Assembly (NCBI GenBank): GCA_003598055.1
Contig: QZKI01000005.1
Coordinates: forward strand, 1 to 54,086
Direction: 5' to 3'
Source: Candidatus Abyssobacteria bacterium SURF_17
GTDB lineage: Bacteria; Abyssobacteria; SURF-5
DNA length: 54,086 nt
Shown here in pieces: positions 1-8,847 of this stretch. The translations under genes and the position numbers were made by a program. How positions within the stretch are numbered: the first letter of the stretch is position 1; each line of letters opens with the position of its first letter. The notes beneath the pieces are model-generated. The model saw nothing but the letters and a program-made list of their open reading frames with translations, did not search any database and had not been told where the DNA came from.

Positions 1-93
1 CGAATTGCCGAATCCGAGGATGCATGGTTGTAGGGACGCAGCTTGCTGCCCCTGCGACATCTGCCGACCGAACGCAATGAAAGAAGGAAACCG

Positions 94-948
94 TTGCGGC
101 CATTGTCTGTGAACCCTGTACGACATCCGTTTCCATCAGAGCCTCCATTCGATAGTATCACCGCCGCCTTTACCACGCGCCATCTCGGCAAGAGCAAACC
201 TCCGTTTGCAAGTCTCAACACCGGACTGCATACTGACGATGACCCGATTAATGTCATCAAGAATCGGAAACTTGTTTTCGAAACGCTCAGCCTTGACCCC
301 GATTCGCTCACCACAGCCCAGCAGGTGCACGGCGAACATGTCCAAAAGATTACGGAAAAGGAGCGGGGCAGGGGAGCGGAGAAATACGCCGATGCCATCC
401 CGGAAACCGATGCGCTCATCACCGATGTCCCGAACACGCCGATAGGTGTGTTCACGGCAGATTGCGTGCCCATCTTCCTTTACGACCCTGAACGCATTGC
501 AATCGGTATTGTCCACGCCGGCTGGCGCAGCACGGTACGCGGAATAGCCCGGAAGACGGTAGCGAGAATGAGCGACGAGTATGGCTCGAATCCCGCGCAC
601 ATGTGGGCCGCCTTCGGGCCGTCTATCGGCCCGTGTTGTTATGAGGTCGGTCAGGATGTCTTCGACGCGTTTAATCAGGGAACAGAACCCATATCTTCCT
701 CTATGGGGAGACCCGAAGGCGGAACCATATGGGCTCAGTCCCCAAAGGGCTCTGTCCCCAATGCTAAATGGTATCTTGACCTCTGGTTTGCGAACTCATT
801 ACAGCTCCAAGCATGTGGTCTGAACACTGACCAAGTAATAAATCCGCGAATCTGCTCCGCATGCAATGCGGATGACTATTTCTCCGCCCGGAAACACGGC
901 GCCCGCACCGGCCGCACACTCTCCGTGATTGCCATCAAACCCGCCTGA
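94..948 (+). CDS. pgeF: YfiH/PgeF-family purine nucleoside phosphorylase (laccase-domain protein)
   Basis: Members of this family (DUF152, formerly multicopper polyphenol oxidase) are cytosolic zinc enzymes that phosphorolyse or deaminate purine nucleosides. The sequence shows the whole family signature: FTTRHLGKS near the N-terminus, QVHG, TADCVP, HAGWRS and GPSIGPCCYEVG, which supply the His/Cys/His metal ligands. Length (284 aa) is normal. The frame is open from a TTG at 43, but that codon lies in a repeat-like stretch (GTAGGGACGCAGC, about 30-42). I prefer TTG 94, five bases after an AAGGA ribosome site; GTG 109 is also possible. No partner gene is adjacent. The assignment is secure, the start is not. 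Confidence 0.9.
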   Translation: MRPLSVNPVRHPFPSEPPFDSITAAFTTRHLGKSKPPFASLNTGLHTDDDPINVIKNRKLVFETLSLDPDSLTTAQQVHGEHVQKITEKERGRGAEKYADAIPETDALITDVPNTPIGVFTADCVPIFLYDPERIAIGIVHAGWRSTVRGIARKTVARMSDEYGSNPAHMWAAFGPSIGPCCYEVGQDVFDAFNQGTEPISSSMGRPEGGTIWAQSPKGSVPNAKWYLDLWFANSLQLQACGLNTDQVINPRICSACNADDYFSARKHGARTGRTLSVIAIKPA

Positions 949-966
949 AGAAACTGGCCCCTGGTA

Positions 967-1040
967 TGTAGGTTCCAATTTATTCGCATGGTTTTGCAGC
1001 TTGTTCTCGCTCTTTATATGCGAATGAATTCGCACCTACA
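967..1040. repeat. Dispersed palindromic repeat, family A, copy 1
   Basis: A 74-bp imperfect palindrome: the left arm reads TGTAGGTTCCAATTTATTCG and the right arm ends GCGAATGAATTCGCACCTAC. The same element recurs at 12166-12240 with better-matched arms. The middle (about 30 bp) differs between copies. It looks like a short non-coding hairpin repeat or MITE. It sits just upstream of the promoter of the next gene. Confidence 0.7.
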
Positions 1041-1071
1041 CAATTGCGGGATAGGTTCAGCACATTTTTTC

Positions 1072-1100
1072 TTGCCGAACACGCGAGTGCTCTGTATAAT
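1072..1100 (+). promoter_or_regulatory. Sigma70-type promoter for the acetoacetate-decarboxylase-like gene
   Basis: TTGCCG at 1072-1077, a 17-base spacer and a consensus TATAAT at 1095-1100. It lies 65 bases upstream of the start codon at 1166. The -35 matches only four of six consensus bases. Confidence 0.6.
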
Positions 1101-1165
1101 ATCGCCTACAAACATTTTTTTTCCTCGCGTGCCCTCTCCAAATGCTTCAAATGAAGGAGGAACAA

Positions 1166-2059
1166 ATGCACCGCGTGGTCAGAAAGCTTGTCGCGTTGTC
1201 CCTTGTTGTGGCTTTTGTCGGCGCTCTATCCAGCGTCGCGATTGCTGATCCGGCAGGTTTCGAGTATCAGGGAGGGCAGCCCTACGTCATGCCGGGCCAC
1301 TTTGGCGCTGCCAACACGGGCTGGGATGGTAAGGTCGCGCACTACGAGGACAACACCGCCATCACCATCATGTATGTCACCGACCGCGAGGCTGTGGCGG
1401 CTCTTCTGCCGCCCGGCTTCACGCCGACCGACCCGTGCGTTGTATCCGTCGCGTTTGTTATGTGTCGAGGGGTGGACTATATGGCAGGCGGCGGCTACAA
1501 TCTTGTCAATGTCAATGTTTCCGCTCGTTTCGAGGGCAAGCGCGACAAGGCTGAAGGTAACTTCGCGCTCGTGTTATGGGAAAACGATTTCTTTCCCATT
1601 ATGCTCGGCAGGGAAGTCCTCGGCGCGCCGAAACTCTATGCCGAGATTCCCGATGCATGGATGCGCGACGGCAAGCGAGGATTCACCGCGTCGGAGAATG
1701 GGACTCTGCTTCTCGAGGGCGAAATCTGGGACCTCAGAGAAGCCACGCCGGAAGAGATGCAGGCCATGGCCGAACAGAACAAGGGGAAGATTTGGATGGG
1801 CTGGAAGTACATTCCTTCCTGCGACCTCCGTGGCGCCGACGTGAGCAACGCTACGGCGCTCCCGGCCAAATCTGACATCAAGAACGTCTGGATGGGACAG
1901 GGCAAGGTTACATTTCATGAGGTTGCTTGGGAAAAGGCGCCCCTTTCATCCCGGGTCGTCAATGTGTTGAACAAACTCCCCGTTGTGCAATATCAAGGCG
2001 CGCTCATGACCCGCGGTTCACAAGACTTGCTCATCCACTTGCAGCATCCAATGGAATAA
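1166..2059 (+). CDS. Exported acetoacetate decarboxylase-like protein
   Basis: The mature part resembles the acetoacetate decarboxylase (ADC) superfamily, in which a lysine forms a Schiff base with a beta-keto acid. The motif LGREVLGAPKLYAEIP aligns with the ADC active-site segment; Lys156 matches the Schiff-base lysine, while the second lysine of the classical Pro-Lys-Lys is Leu here. The start is ATG 1166, since a perfect AAGGAGG lies five bases upstream; the ATG at 1142 has no ribosome site. From 1166 the protein begins with a clear Sec signal peptide (basic MHRVVRK, hydrophobic core, cleavage near AIA-DP, residue 27). Classical ADC is cytosolic, so an exported member is unusual. The substrate is unknown. 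Confidence 0.75.
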   Translation: MHRVVRKLVALSLVVAFVGALSSVAIADPAGFEYQGGQPYVMPGHFGAANTGWDGKVAHYEDNTAITIMYVTDREAVAALLPPGFTPTDPCVVSVAFVMCRGVDYMAGGGYNLVNVNVSARFEGKRDKAEGNFALVLWENDFFPIMLGREVLGAPKLYAEIPDAWMRDGKRGFTASENGTLLLEGEIWDLREATPEEMQAMAEQNKGKIWMGWKYIPSCDLRGADVSNATALPAKSDIKNVWMGQGKVTFHEVAWEKAPLSSRVVNVLNKLPVVQYQGALMTRGSQDLLIHLQHPME

Positions 2060-2180
2060 GGGACGAACAGATATCGCTTCGTATATATGGCCACATAGGG
2101 TTCTCCGAATGGCGTTCAGTAATTGCGAGCATTCGACCCCGTCTGCGGCGAGGTTATGTGTGGAAGAAACATCTCGTTTA

Positions 2181-2286
2181 TCATTGCGAGCGAAGCGAGG
2201 CAAGCTCTCTGTGTGTGTATCTTCAATGTTGGCGAGGAGATTGCTTCGGTCGCCCGGGTCTGCGACCCTTCGCTCCCTCGCAATGA
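2181..2286 (+). repeat. Dispersed palindromic repeat, family B, copy 1
   Basis: It begins TCATTGCGAGCGAAGCGAGG and ends CTCGCAATGA, so its ends are inverted repeats of each other. An internal GAGATTGCTTCGGTCG is found reverse-complemented in copy 2. This sequence style is common as intergenic repeats in several uncultured and deltaproteobacterial genomes (general knowledge, not checked here). Confidence 0.75.
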
Positions 2287-2300
2287 CGAACCGGTTGCCA

Positions 2301-2353
2301 GTTTCTTAGGAGGGAGCGGAGTTCCTCGAAGTGCGGGATTTTTCCTAAGAAAC
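2301..2353. repeat. Perfect 11-bp inverted repeat between the two family B copies
   Basis: GTTTCTTAGGA at 2301-2311 and TCCTAAGAAAC at 2343-2353, separated by 31 bases. It lies at the axis of the larger inverted arrangement of 2181-2474. It could be a hairpin or the remnant of another small palindrome. Confidence 0.65.
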
Positions 2354-2367
2354 CGGCGTTCCATCAG

Positions 2368-2474
2368 TCATTGCGAGGGAGTGCAACGACCGAAGCAATC
2401 TCCTTGGCAGGCATACGAACATGCAGAGATTGCTTCGTCATGCCCCGCACAAGGCGGGTCATGGCTCGCAATGA
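2368..2474 (-). repeat. Dispersed palindromic repeat, family B, copy 2 (inverted)
   Basis: It begins TCATTGCGAGGGAG and ends GGCTCGCAATGA. It carries CGACCGAAGCAATCTC, the exact reverse complement of a 16-base block in copy 1, so the copies face each other. Confidence 0.75.
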
Positions 2475-2604
2475 CAATGAGGAGTCATGCGCGTTTCTTT
2501 CACAAGCAGCCCGGCGGAGTCGGGTCGGAGGCTCGCAATGACCGCCTTGGCAATCCTTGGACGCACGTCGGGAAGGTCACTGACTGCAGAGCAAAGGACA
2601 GACC

Positions 2605-3504
2605 ATGGATATTAGTGAAGTAAAACGCATCGCTGTCATTGGCGCCGGCACGATGGGCTCTCGAATCTCGCTTGCCTGCGCGCTGCACGGTTACGATGTA
2701 ATCGTGCACGACATTTCGGATGATGCTCTAAGAGGACTCGAATTCCGCCTCCAGTTCTTCGGCTACAATTGGGTTCAGGCAGGGTTGACTGAACAGGAGG
2801 CAGTTGAAAAATCACTCAGCCGAATCCGTACGGCATCCGACCCGGCCGACGCGGCTGCTGATGCTGATATTCTCATCGAGGCGGTGTCCGAGAAGCTCGA
2901 CGTCAAGCACAAGGTCTTCCGTCAATTCGATAAACTGTGCCCGCAGCGAACTATCTTCGTGTCCAACACTTCGTCCCTCCTCACGAGTGAAATGGAGACC
3001 TCCTTGAAACGGAAAGATCGCTTCGCCGCTCTCCATTTCCACCGTTACAAGACCGTGGTTGATATCATGCGCGGCACGAAAACTTCCGATGACAGCGTCG
3101 AGTTGCTCAAGCAGTTCTCACGCAGCATGGACGAGTTGCCCATCGTTATGAAAAAGGAGCATCCGGGCTTCCTCCACAACTGGATGTTCATCTCCTGGCT
3201 CGAGGCGGGCATCTGGCTCGCCGCCGGAGGCTATGGCGCCATCGAGGATATTGACCGCTCCTGGATGAAGGTTCACAACATGCCCTATGGTCCCTTCGGA
3301 GCTCTGGATTTCGTAGGGCTCGACGTTGCAAGTGACATTGGCACCGGGCTCGAAGGAAAAGGTCATCCGGGCCATTGGAGGGAGATCAGAGAGTTCCTGA
3401 AACCATACATCGAAAAGGGCTATCTCGGCGTGAAAACCGGTCGCGGCTTCTACACATACCCGGAGCCCGCCTATGCCCAGCCCGGCTTCCTTGAGGAGGA
3501 ATGA
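2605..3504 (+). CDS. 3-hydroxyacyl-CoA dehydrogenase-family protein with altered active-site motif
   Basis: The N-terminal Rossmann fold is clear (VIGAGTMGS, residues 12-20, then an acidic VHD after the second strand), as is the C-terminal helical domain of 3-hydroxyacyl-CoA/3-hydroxybutyryl-CoA dehydrogenases. These oxidise 3-hydroxyacyl-CoA with NAD+. His144 fits the catalytic His, but the usual HFFNPVP is HFHRYKT, the partner Glu is Asp153, and the conserved Asn appears kept as Asn192. At 299 aa it is about normal for a stand-alone enzyme. AAAGGA lies about six bases before the ATG. The altered loop suggests a different acyl substrate, perhaps not a CoA ester. Fold is sure, substrate is not. 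Confidence 0.8.
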   Translation: MDISEVKRIAVIGAGTMGSRISLACALHGYDVIVHDISDDALRGLEFRLQFFGYNWVQAGLTEQEAVEKSLSRIRTASDPADAAADADILIEAVSEKLDVKHKVFRQFDKLCPQRTIFVSNTSSLLTSEMETSLKRKDRFAALHFHRYKTVVDIMRGTKTSDDSVELLKQFSRSMDELPIVMKKEHPGFLHNWMFISWLEAGIWLAAGGYGAIEDIDRSWMKVHNMPYGPFGALDFVGLDVASDIGTGLEGKGHPGHWREIREFLKPYIEKGYLGVKTGRGFYTYPEPAYAQPGFLEEE

Positions 3505-3954
3505 CCAGCCTCGATTCCGGGGATATATTACCCACCTTCTCGGAGAAAATAAAGGATTACCCGCTTGCTATTAACTATGCGGCATGTCTGGACAGGTATC
3601 ATGCCCCGGAATGGCGCCTGCGTCCACCCGCATGCCAAGAAAGCGACGAAACATCGAAATTCGGGAATGACAACAGTGGAAAAGGACTGCTCCTAACAAC
3701 GGTCTTTTCTTGTCTTCCCATTCGCTTTTTCCCCATTTTTCTCTGCAAGAGTGCATTTGGGGAATGCGTGTGTCTCTGAGGGTTGGCGCCTCATTTTCGA
3801 GGCGTTGAACACAAAATATGGGCTTTTTGGCGTCTCATTCCTCTATATATTGTATTTTTTTCTTGACAAATTTCCAGAATATGGTACACTAATAGCAAAT
3901 TGATTCTTTCCTTACCTTTTGCGGCGCTTTGGTATCATTCGGGAGATGTAACTC
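3505..3954. other. 450-bp gap upstream of smc
   Basis: No gene supported. A short hairpin CGCCTC/GAGGCG lies at 3787-3804 without a T-tract. A strong promoter for smc is at 3863-3890. A 92-codon frame starting inside the end of the previous gene looks non-coding. Confidence 0.6.
3863..3890 (+). promoter_or_regulatory. Sigma70-type promoter for smc
   Basis: A consensus TTGACA at 3863-3868, a 16-base spacer and TACACT at 3885-3890, in AT-rich surroundings, 64 bases before the smc start codon. Confidence 0.75.
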
Positions 3955-6900
3955 ATGTATTTCAAACAACTTGAACTATTTGGGTTCAAGTCCTTTGCTC
4001 AGAAAACCTCACTGGAGCTTGAAAAGGGTATCTCTGCCGTCGTTGGACCCAATGGATGTGGCAAGAGCAACATAGCGGACGCGATCCGATGGGTGCTCGG
4101 CGAGCAAAAGATGCGTGTGCTGCGTGGCCAGAACATGGAGGACGTTATCTTTAATGGCAGCGATGACCGGCATCCCCTCGGGATGGCGGAGGTCACCCTT
4201 GCCCTCGACAATTCCAGCGGCAGGCTGCCGCTTGATTATTCAGAAATAAGTATCACTCGCCGACTTTTTCGCTCCGGCGAGAGCGAGTACTATCTTAATA
4301 AATTGCCATGTCGCAGAAAGGATATCGTCGAGCTCTTCATGGGCACGGGCATCGGAGCCGATTGTTACTCGCTCATCGAGCAAGGACGAATAGACCTCCT
4401 CTTGAGCCCGAAGCCGGAAGAACGGCGGTACATATTCGAGGATGCCGCAGGCATTATCAAGTACAAGAGCCGCAAGGATGCCGCCCTCAGGAAGCTTGAG
4501 CGTACGGACGCAAACCTTCTCCGCCTCCAGGACACCATCATAGAGGTGCGCCGCCAGATTAATTCTCTCAAACGGCAGGCCAGCTCAGCCCAACGTTATC
4601 GCCAGTTGCACGACGACTTGCGCACGCTTGAGCTAAAGCTCGCGCTTCTGCACCATCGCCAACTCGACGCCGAACACGGAGAGCTCGCGGCGCGCAGGAA
4701 TGAGCTTGGAGACCGGCTTGCGGAGCTTATGTCAAACCAGTCTGCCGAAGAAGGCGAGCTTGAGAAGGCTCGCCTCAGCATGCTCGAATTGGAGAAGACG
4801 CTCTCCCGCTCTCACGGCCAGTCCCGGGATTTCCAGTCACAAATAGAAAAAACGGAGAGTCAGATAGCGCTTCTCCGGGAAAAAATTACAGCAATAGAAG
4901 AGCGTGAGAAACGCGGCCAAAGCGAGATCGAGGAGCTGGAACAACTGCTCCAGATGCTGGATCAACAGCACAGAGAGGTTGATGAACAAGAGCGTGAGGC
5001 GCTCGAACGCGCCGAACAAACACACCGCGAGCTCGAAGAAAAGGAAGGCCACCTCGCGCGTCTTGTCGAGAAACTCGCTGCCAGCGAACAGAATATCGAG
5101 CAGCTCCGGGCCCTCTCGCTTGAACGATTGAATCGCAAAGTCAATTTGCAGAATGAACTGGGCACAGTCGAAGCCAACTTGCAGGAACTTTCCAAGAGGA
5201 CCGCAAAGCTTTCCGATCGAAAAGCTCAGATGGAAGAGAGTGTCTCTCAATACGAAAACCGACTGAGCGAGACCAGGAATATGACCCACTCCCTCCGCGC
5301 CGCCCTGGCCTCGCTCAGTTCGGAAATAAGTTCGCAGACGCATGCCATCGCCGCGAAAGAATCCGAGCTTGAAAACGCGATCGCTCAGCGTGACGCCATC
5401 CGTGATTCGCTCAGCGCCGCGCGGTCAAAGCTCACTTCTCTCGAGGAATTACGAGACAAGTTCGAGGGATACGAAGCAGGTGTTCGCTCGGTCATGCTTG
5501 CCCGCCAGCAGGGTAATCCGGCGGCACACGGCGTTCTCGGAACGCTTGCCGAGTTGCTTCGTACCATAAAGGAGCGAGAGACTGCCGTCGAGGCAGCGCT
5601 CGGGCATTGGCTCCAACACATTGTCGTCGAAGACGTCAAGACCGCCCGCCGATGCGCCGCCCTGCTTGAATCAGAGCAGTTGGGCCGCGCGAGCTTCGTT
5701 CCGCTCGATTCATTCCACTCGAACGGTCATGTCCTCGAACCCGTGCAGCCTGCCGAAGGGATAGTAGGGAAGGCGGCGGAGATGGTGAACTGCGAAGAGC
5801 GGCTCCGTCCGGTTGTCGAAACCCTGCTCGGCGCCACCATCGTCGTGGATTCGCTTGACAGAGCGCTGGAACTCCGCCCGAACGGCAACCCGGAGACCAA
5901 CTCGCAGGGCGGCGACTTCGTGACCCTGCGTGGGGAGACTGTCTCTTCTCTCGGCGTCATAAGCGCCGGCGACGCGGGCCAGGGGCGCGGGCTCTTAGGA
6001 CGCAAGAATGAGATCGAGGAACTCCGGAATTCCATCGAGAGAATAACTGCGGAGGGCGAAAGTGAAAATCAGCGAATAGCGGGCCTTAAGCACGACATCG
6101 AATACGCCCGTGAGCTTCTCCAGAAACTGCGTTCCGCCGTCAGCTCTCATGAGGTGGAACTCGCCAAGGCCGAGCGCGACCTGCAGCAGATCGGCGACGG
6201 CAAGAAGCGGGATGAAGAAGAGCGTGATGTGGTCTCGCAGGAATATTTGCTAGCCTTGAATGAAAGCCATGAGTTGAAGAAGCAGCATGTTGAACTCCTT
6301 CAACAGATAGAACACGCTGCACGCCTTGAAGCTGAGACGAAAGAGAACCTCGACGCTGCGCATTCATTGCTGACCGCTCAGAGAAACCAGAAGGACGCCC
6401 TCGCGGCTGAAATAACGGAATTCAAGGTGAACGTCTCATCGCTCGAGTTGACCTGCAAGACATTCCGACACGAGCTTGGACGCCTCGAAAGTGAAATGCG
6501 CGAAGGCAGACGCCGCATGGCCGAAAAGCACAAAGATCTTGAAGAGGGTGCGAGAACGAAGGAGCAATTCATTCGCGAAATCGAGTCCTCCCGCGACGCC
6601 ATCCAGCATATCTTCGAAGAGAAGAGGGTTCTCGACCTGGATATCGGGAAGCTCGAGGAAGAGAAGAGGCTGCTTGCCGAAAAAATCCGGTCGGCGGAAG
6701 AAATCCTCAAGCAGCTACGGACACTTCTTCGTGACCTAAGCGAGCGCCATCATCAGACCGACGTTGCGCTTGCGCAGGCCGAGGAGAAGATTACCTTCCT
6801 CAAAGAGAAGACGCTCTCTGATTATCACCTGTCGATGTCGGAGATTGCGCAGGAAATCACCGTCGAAGACGAGTTTGACCCTCAAGCAGCCGCCAACGAG

Positions 6901-7563
6901 GCCCAAAGGCTGAGAGGCAAAATCGAGTCGATGGGCCCTGTGAATCTCATTGCAATCGAAGAGTTCGAAGAGCTCCAGCAGCGCTACAATTTCCTCATCC
7001 AACAGGAGACCGACCTCAGAAAAGCAAAGGATGCGCTTTTTGGTGTCATCAAGAAGATAAACGAGACGACGCAGTCAATGTTCATGGAGGCCTTCGAACA
7101 GATACGCTCCCACTTCTTCGAAATCTTTCGCCACCTTTTCGGCGGCGGGCGGGCAAATGTTCTGCTCTTAGACCCGTCGAATCCGCTCGAGAGCGAAATC
7201 GAAATCAGCGTGCATCCACCCGGCAAGAAGCAGCAAAGTATTTCCCTCCTCTCAGGTGGGGAAAGGGCGCTAACGGCGATAGCATTGTTGTTCGCTATCT
7301 TCAAGACGAAACCGAGTCCCTTCTGTGTGCTCGACGAAGTCGATGCCGCCCTCGACGACAGCAATATCCTCCGGTTCACGCGGCTCGTTCAGATGTTTTC
7401 CGACAACGTGCAGTTTATCATCATCACGCACAACAAGCGGACGATGGAGCTGGCCAATGTGCTGTACGGTGTCACCATGGAAGAGCGCGGCGTGAGCCAG
7501 ATCGTCTCGGTCAAGCTCAAGAAGTCGCCTGCGTTCGAGTTTCTTGAGCCGAGCGTCACTTAG
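3955..7563 (+). CDS. smc: Chromosome segregation ATPase SMC
   Basis: SMC dimerises and, with ScpA and ScpB, compacts and individualises replicated chromosomes. The 1202-aa protein has the full architecture: N-terminal head with Walker A GPNGCGKSN (31-39), a long coiled coil, a hinge at roughly 500-650, the return coiled coil, then the C-terminal head with LLSGGERALTAIALLF (around 1097) and Walker B FCVLDEVDAALDD (around 1123). Length matches bacterial SMC. GGGAG lies about 11 bases before the ATG. scpB is about 30 kb away at 37927; scpA is not in the window. ftsY follows, a pairing seen in other bacteria. Confidence 0.97.
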   Translation: MYFKQLELFGFKSFAQKTSLELEKGISAVVGPNGCGKSNIADAIRWVLGEQKMRVLRGQNMEDVIFNGSDDRHPLGMAEVTLALDNSSGRLPLDYSEISITRRLFRSGESEYYLNKLPCRRKDIVELFMGTGIGADCYSLIEQGRIDLLLSPKPEERRYIFEDAAGIIKYKSRKDAALRKLERTDANLLRLQDTIIEVRRQINSLKRQASSAQRYRQLHDDLRTLELKLALLHHRQLDAEHGELAARRNELGDRLAELMSNQSAEEGELEKARLSMLELEKTLSRSHGQSRDFQSQIEKTESQIALLREKITAIEEREKRGQSEIEELEQLLQMLDQQHREVDEQEREALERAEQTHRELEEKEGHLARLVEKLAASEQNIEQLRALSLERLNRKVNLQNELGTVEANLQELSKRTAKLSDRKAQMEESVSQYENRLSETRNMTHSLRAALASLSSEISSQTHAIAAKESELENAIAQRDAIRDSLSAARSKLTSLEELRDKFEGYEAGVRSVMLARQQGNPAAHGVLGTLAELLRTIKERETAVEAALGHWLQHIVVEDVKTARRCAALLESEQLGRASFVPLDSFHSNGHVLEPVQPAEGIVGKAAEMVNCEERLRPVVETLLGATIVVDSLDRALELRPNGNPETNSQGGDFVTLRGETVSSLGVISAGDAGQGRGLLGRKNEIEELRNSIERITAEGESENQRIAGLKHDIEYARELLQKLRSAVSSHEVELAKAERDLQQIGDGKKRDEEERDVVSQEYLLALNESHELKKQHVELLQQIEHAARLEAETKENLDAAHSLLTAQRNQKDALAAEITEFKVNVSSLELTCKTFRHELGRLESEMREGRRRMAEKHKDLEEGARTKEQFIREIESSRDAIQHIFEEKRVLDLDIGKLEEEKRLLAEKIRSAEEILKQLRTLLRDLSERHHQTDVALAQAEEKITFLKEKTLSDYHLSMSEIAQEITVEDEFDPQAAANEAQRLRGKIESMGPVNLIAIEEFEELQQRYNFLIQQETDLRKAKDALFGVIKKINETTQSMFMEAFEQIRSHFFEIFRHLFGGGRANVLLLDPSNPLESEIEISVHPPGKKQQSISLLSGGERALTAIALLFAIFKTKPSPFCVLDEVDAALDDSNILRFTRLVQMFSDNVQFIIITHNKRTMELANVLYGVTMEERGVSQIVSVKLKKSPAFEFLEPSVT

Positions 7564-7572
7564 TGCTATAAT
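7544..7572 (+). promoter_or_regulatory. Promoter for ftsY, partly inside the 3' end of smc
   Basis: TTGAGC at 7544-7549, a 17-base spacer and an extended -10 TGC-TATAAT at 7564-7572. The start point would be near 7579, giving a leader of about 230 bases. A weak GCGGG/CCCGC hairpin followed by CCTTTTCTT (7592-7625) sits early in that leader and could be an attenuator or the end of the smc transcript. Confidence 0.6.
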
Positions 7573-7810
7573 ACCTCCCAGTTCCCAGCGTGCGGGGCAG
7601 ATATGGTTTCCGTCCCGCCCTTTTCTTGTGGCATCCTGTATGGCACCCTTGGCGTGAAAGCAGGATGGCAAGCATCTTTATCCCGAGGGCAGAATTCCCG
7701 GTCTCCAGGATGAAGCGACAAATTGCCTCTTTCTTGGCCGCTGCACCGAATGGGGACATGTATTACGTTATCGGAATCCGGAACCGGCAGAGAGAAGGAA
7801 ATTCGATGTT

Positions 7811-8746
7811 ATGAACGAGAAAAATCGTGTCGGCATTATCGCACGACTGCGGACACGCCTGAGCAAGGCGCGCGAGGGCTTTGCCAAGCGAGTACGGAAT
7901 GTGCTCCGCAAGGGCGCGATAGATGAGGACGTATTTGAGGAACTCGAGGCAACCCTGATACAGGCCGATATGGGCGTCAAGACGACGCATCAGCTTGTGG
8001 AAAAAATGCGAGAAAGGGTAAAAAGTGACCGCCTCACCGACGCTGAGCAGCTCTACACTGTGCTGGAGGAGGAACTGGTCGCTCTAATGTCGCAACCCTC
8101 CACTGATGCGCATTCCGCCGTTCAATCAGCCTCGCCCCATGTCGCGCTTGTCATCGGCGTCAACGGAGTTGGGAAGACCACCACCATCGCAAAGCTCGCA
8201 CACATGCACCGCCTCGACGGCAAAAAAGTTGTCGTCGCTGCAGCCGACACATTCCGTGCGGCCGCCATCGAACAGCTCGAGATATGGGCGCAGCGCGCCG
8301 GGGCGGACATTGTGAAACACAAATCGGGGGCCGACCCTGCCGCCGTCGCATACGATGCGCTCGCGGCCGCCATCGCGAGAAAGTGCGACCAAGTGATAAT
8401 AGATACCGCCGGACGGCTTCACACCAAGACGAACCTGATGGAAGAACTGAAGAAAATCAAGCGCGTTCTCGGCAAGCTCGACCCGAGCGCACCCCATGAA
8501 GTTCTTATGGTCCTGGATGCGACCACCGGCCAAAATGCCCTTTCGCAGGCGCGTCTGTTCACCGAGGCGCTCGGCGTCACCGGCATCATCCTCACGAAGC
8601 TTGACGGCACCGCCAAAGGCGGCATCGTTGTCGCCATCCACCAGGAGTTTGGTATTCCCGTCAAGTTCATCGGTGTCGGCGAGTCCCTGGACGACCTCAA
8701 ACCGTTCGCGCCGACCGAATTCGTCAAGGCGCTGTTCGAGGATTGA
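7811..8746 (+). CDS. ftsY: Signal recognition particle receptor FtsY
   Basis: FtsY is the membrane-associated GTPase that receives SRP-ribosome complexes for co-translational insertion of membrane proteins. The sequence shows the helical N domain (about 1-100) and the G domain: [10 protein letters not shown] (about 116), [15 protein letters not shown] (about 198), [10 protein letters not shown] (about 262) and [12 protein letters not shown] at the end. At 311 aa it is the short form without an acidic A domain. AGAAGGAA lies about ten bases before the ATG. The gap from smc contains its own promoter. Confidence 0.96.
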   Translation: MNEKNRVGIIARLRTRLSKAREGFAKRVRNVLRKGAIDEDVFEELEATLIQADMGVKTTHQLVEKMRERVKSDRLTDAEQLYTVLEEELVALMSQPSTDAHSAVQSASPHVALVIGVNGVGKTTTIAKLAHMHRLDGKKVVVAAADTFRAAAIEQLEIWAQRAGADIVKHKSGADPAAVAYDALAAAIARKCDQVIIDTAGRLHTKTNLMEELKKIKRVLGKLDPSAPHEVLMVLDATTGQNALSQARLFTEALGVTGIILTKLDGTAKGGIVVAIHQEFGIPVKFIGVGESLDDLKPFAPTEFVKALFED

Positions 8747-8797
8747 GCGGCAGTTTCCCAGCGAGACGACGCTTACATAACCGATATCTCGCGGTGA

Positions 8798-8806
8798 TGA
8801 TATAAT
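8798..8806 (+). promoter_or_regulatory. Extended -10 promoter for the MBL hydrolase gene
   Basis: TGA-TATAAT, a perfect extended -10 box, 41 bases before the ATG at 8848. No good -35 hexamer is found at 16-18 bases, as is usual for extended -10 promoters. Confidence 0.55.
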
Positions 8807-8847
8807 TCACACAAAATGACTCCTGCCATTTCTTCGAGAAAGACTCA

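Larger units (their letters stand above)
2060..2604. other. 545-bp non-coding gap made largely of palindromic repeats
   Basis: No convincing gene. It holds two inverted copies of a TCATTGCGAG...CTCGCAATGA element (2181-2286 and 2368-2474) around a hairpin (2301-2353), and a third half-site GCTCGCAATGA at 2531. Frames that cross it are repeat translations. The ribosome site for the next gene is AAAGGA at about 2594. Confidence 0.7.

Noticed and set aside
2123..2623. 166-codon plus-strand frame across the repeat gap
   Set aside because: It is a translation of the family B palindromes.
3501..3779. 92-codon frame overlapping the end of the dehydrogenase gene (ATGA)
   Set aside because: The ribosome-site-like GAGGAGG touches the ATG, the composition is Cys/Trp/Phe-rich without domain features, and it runs into the smc promoter region.
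3787..3804. CGCCTC/GAGGCG hairpin upstream of smc as terminator
   Set aside because: No T-tract and nearly 300 bases from the previous gene.
7590..7814. 74-codon frame in the ftsY leader
   Set aside because: No ribosome site, composition unlike a protein, lies between promoter and ftsY start.
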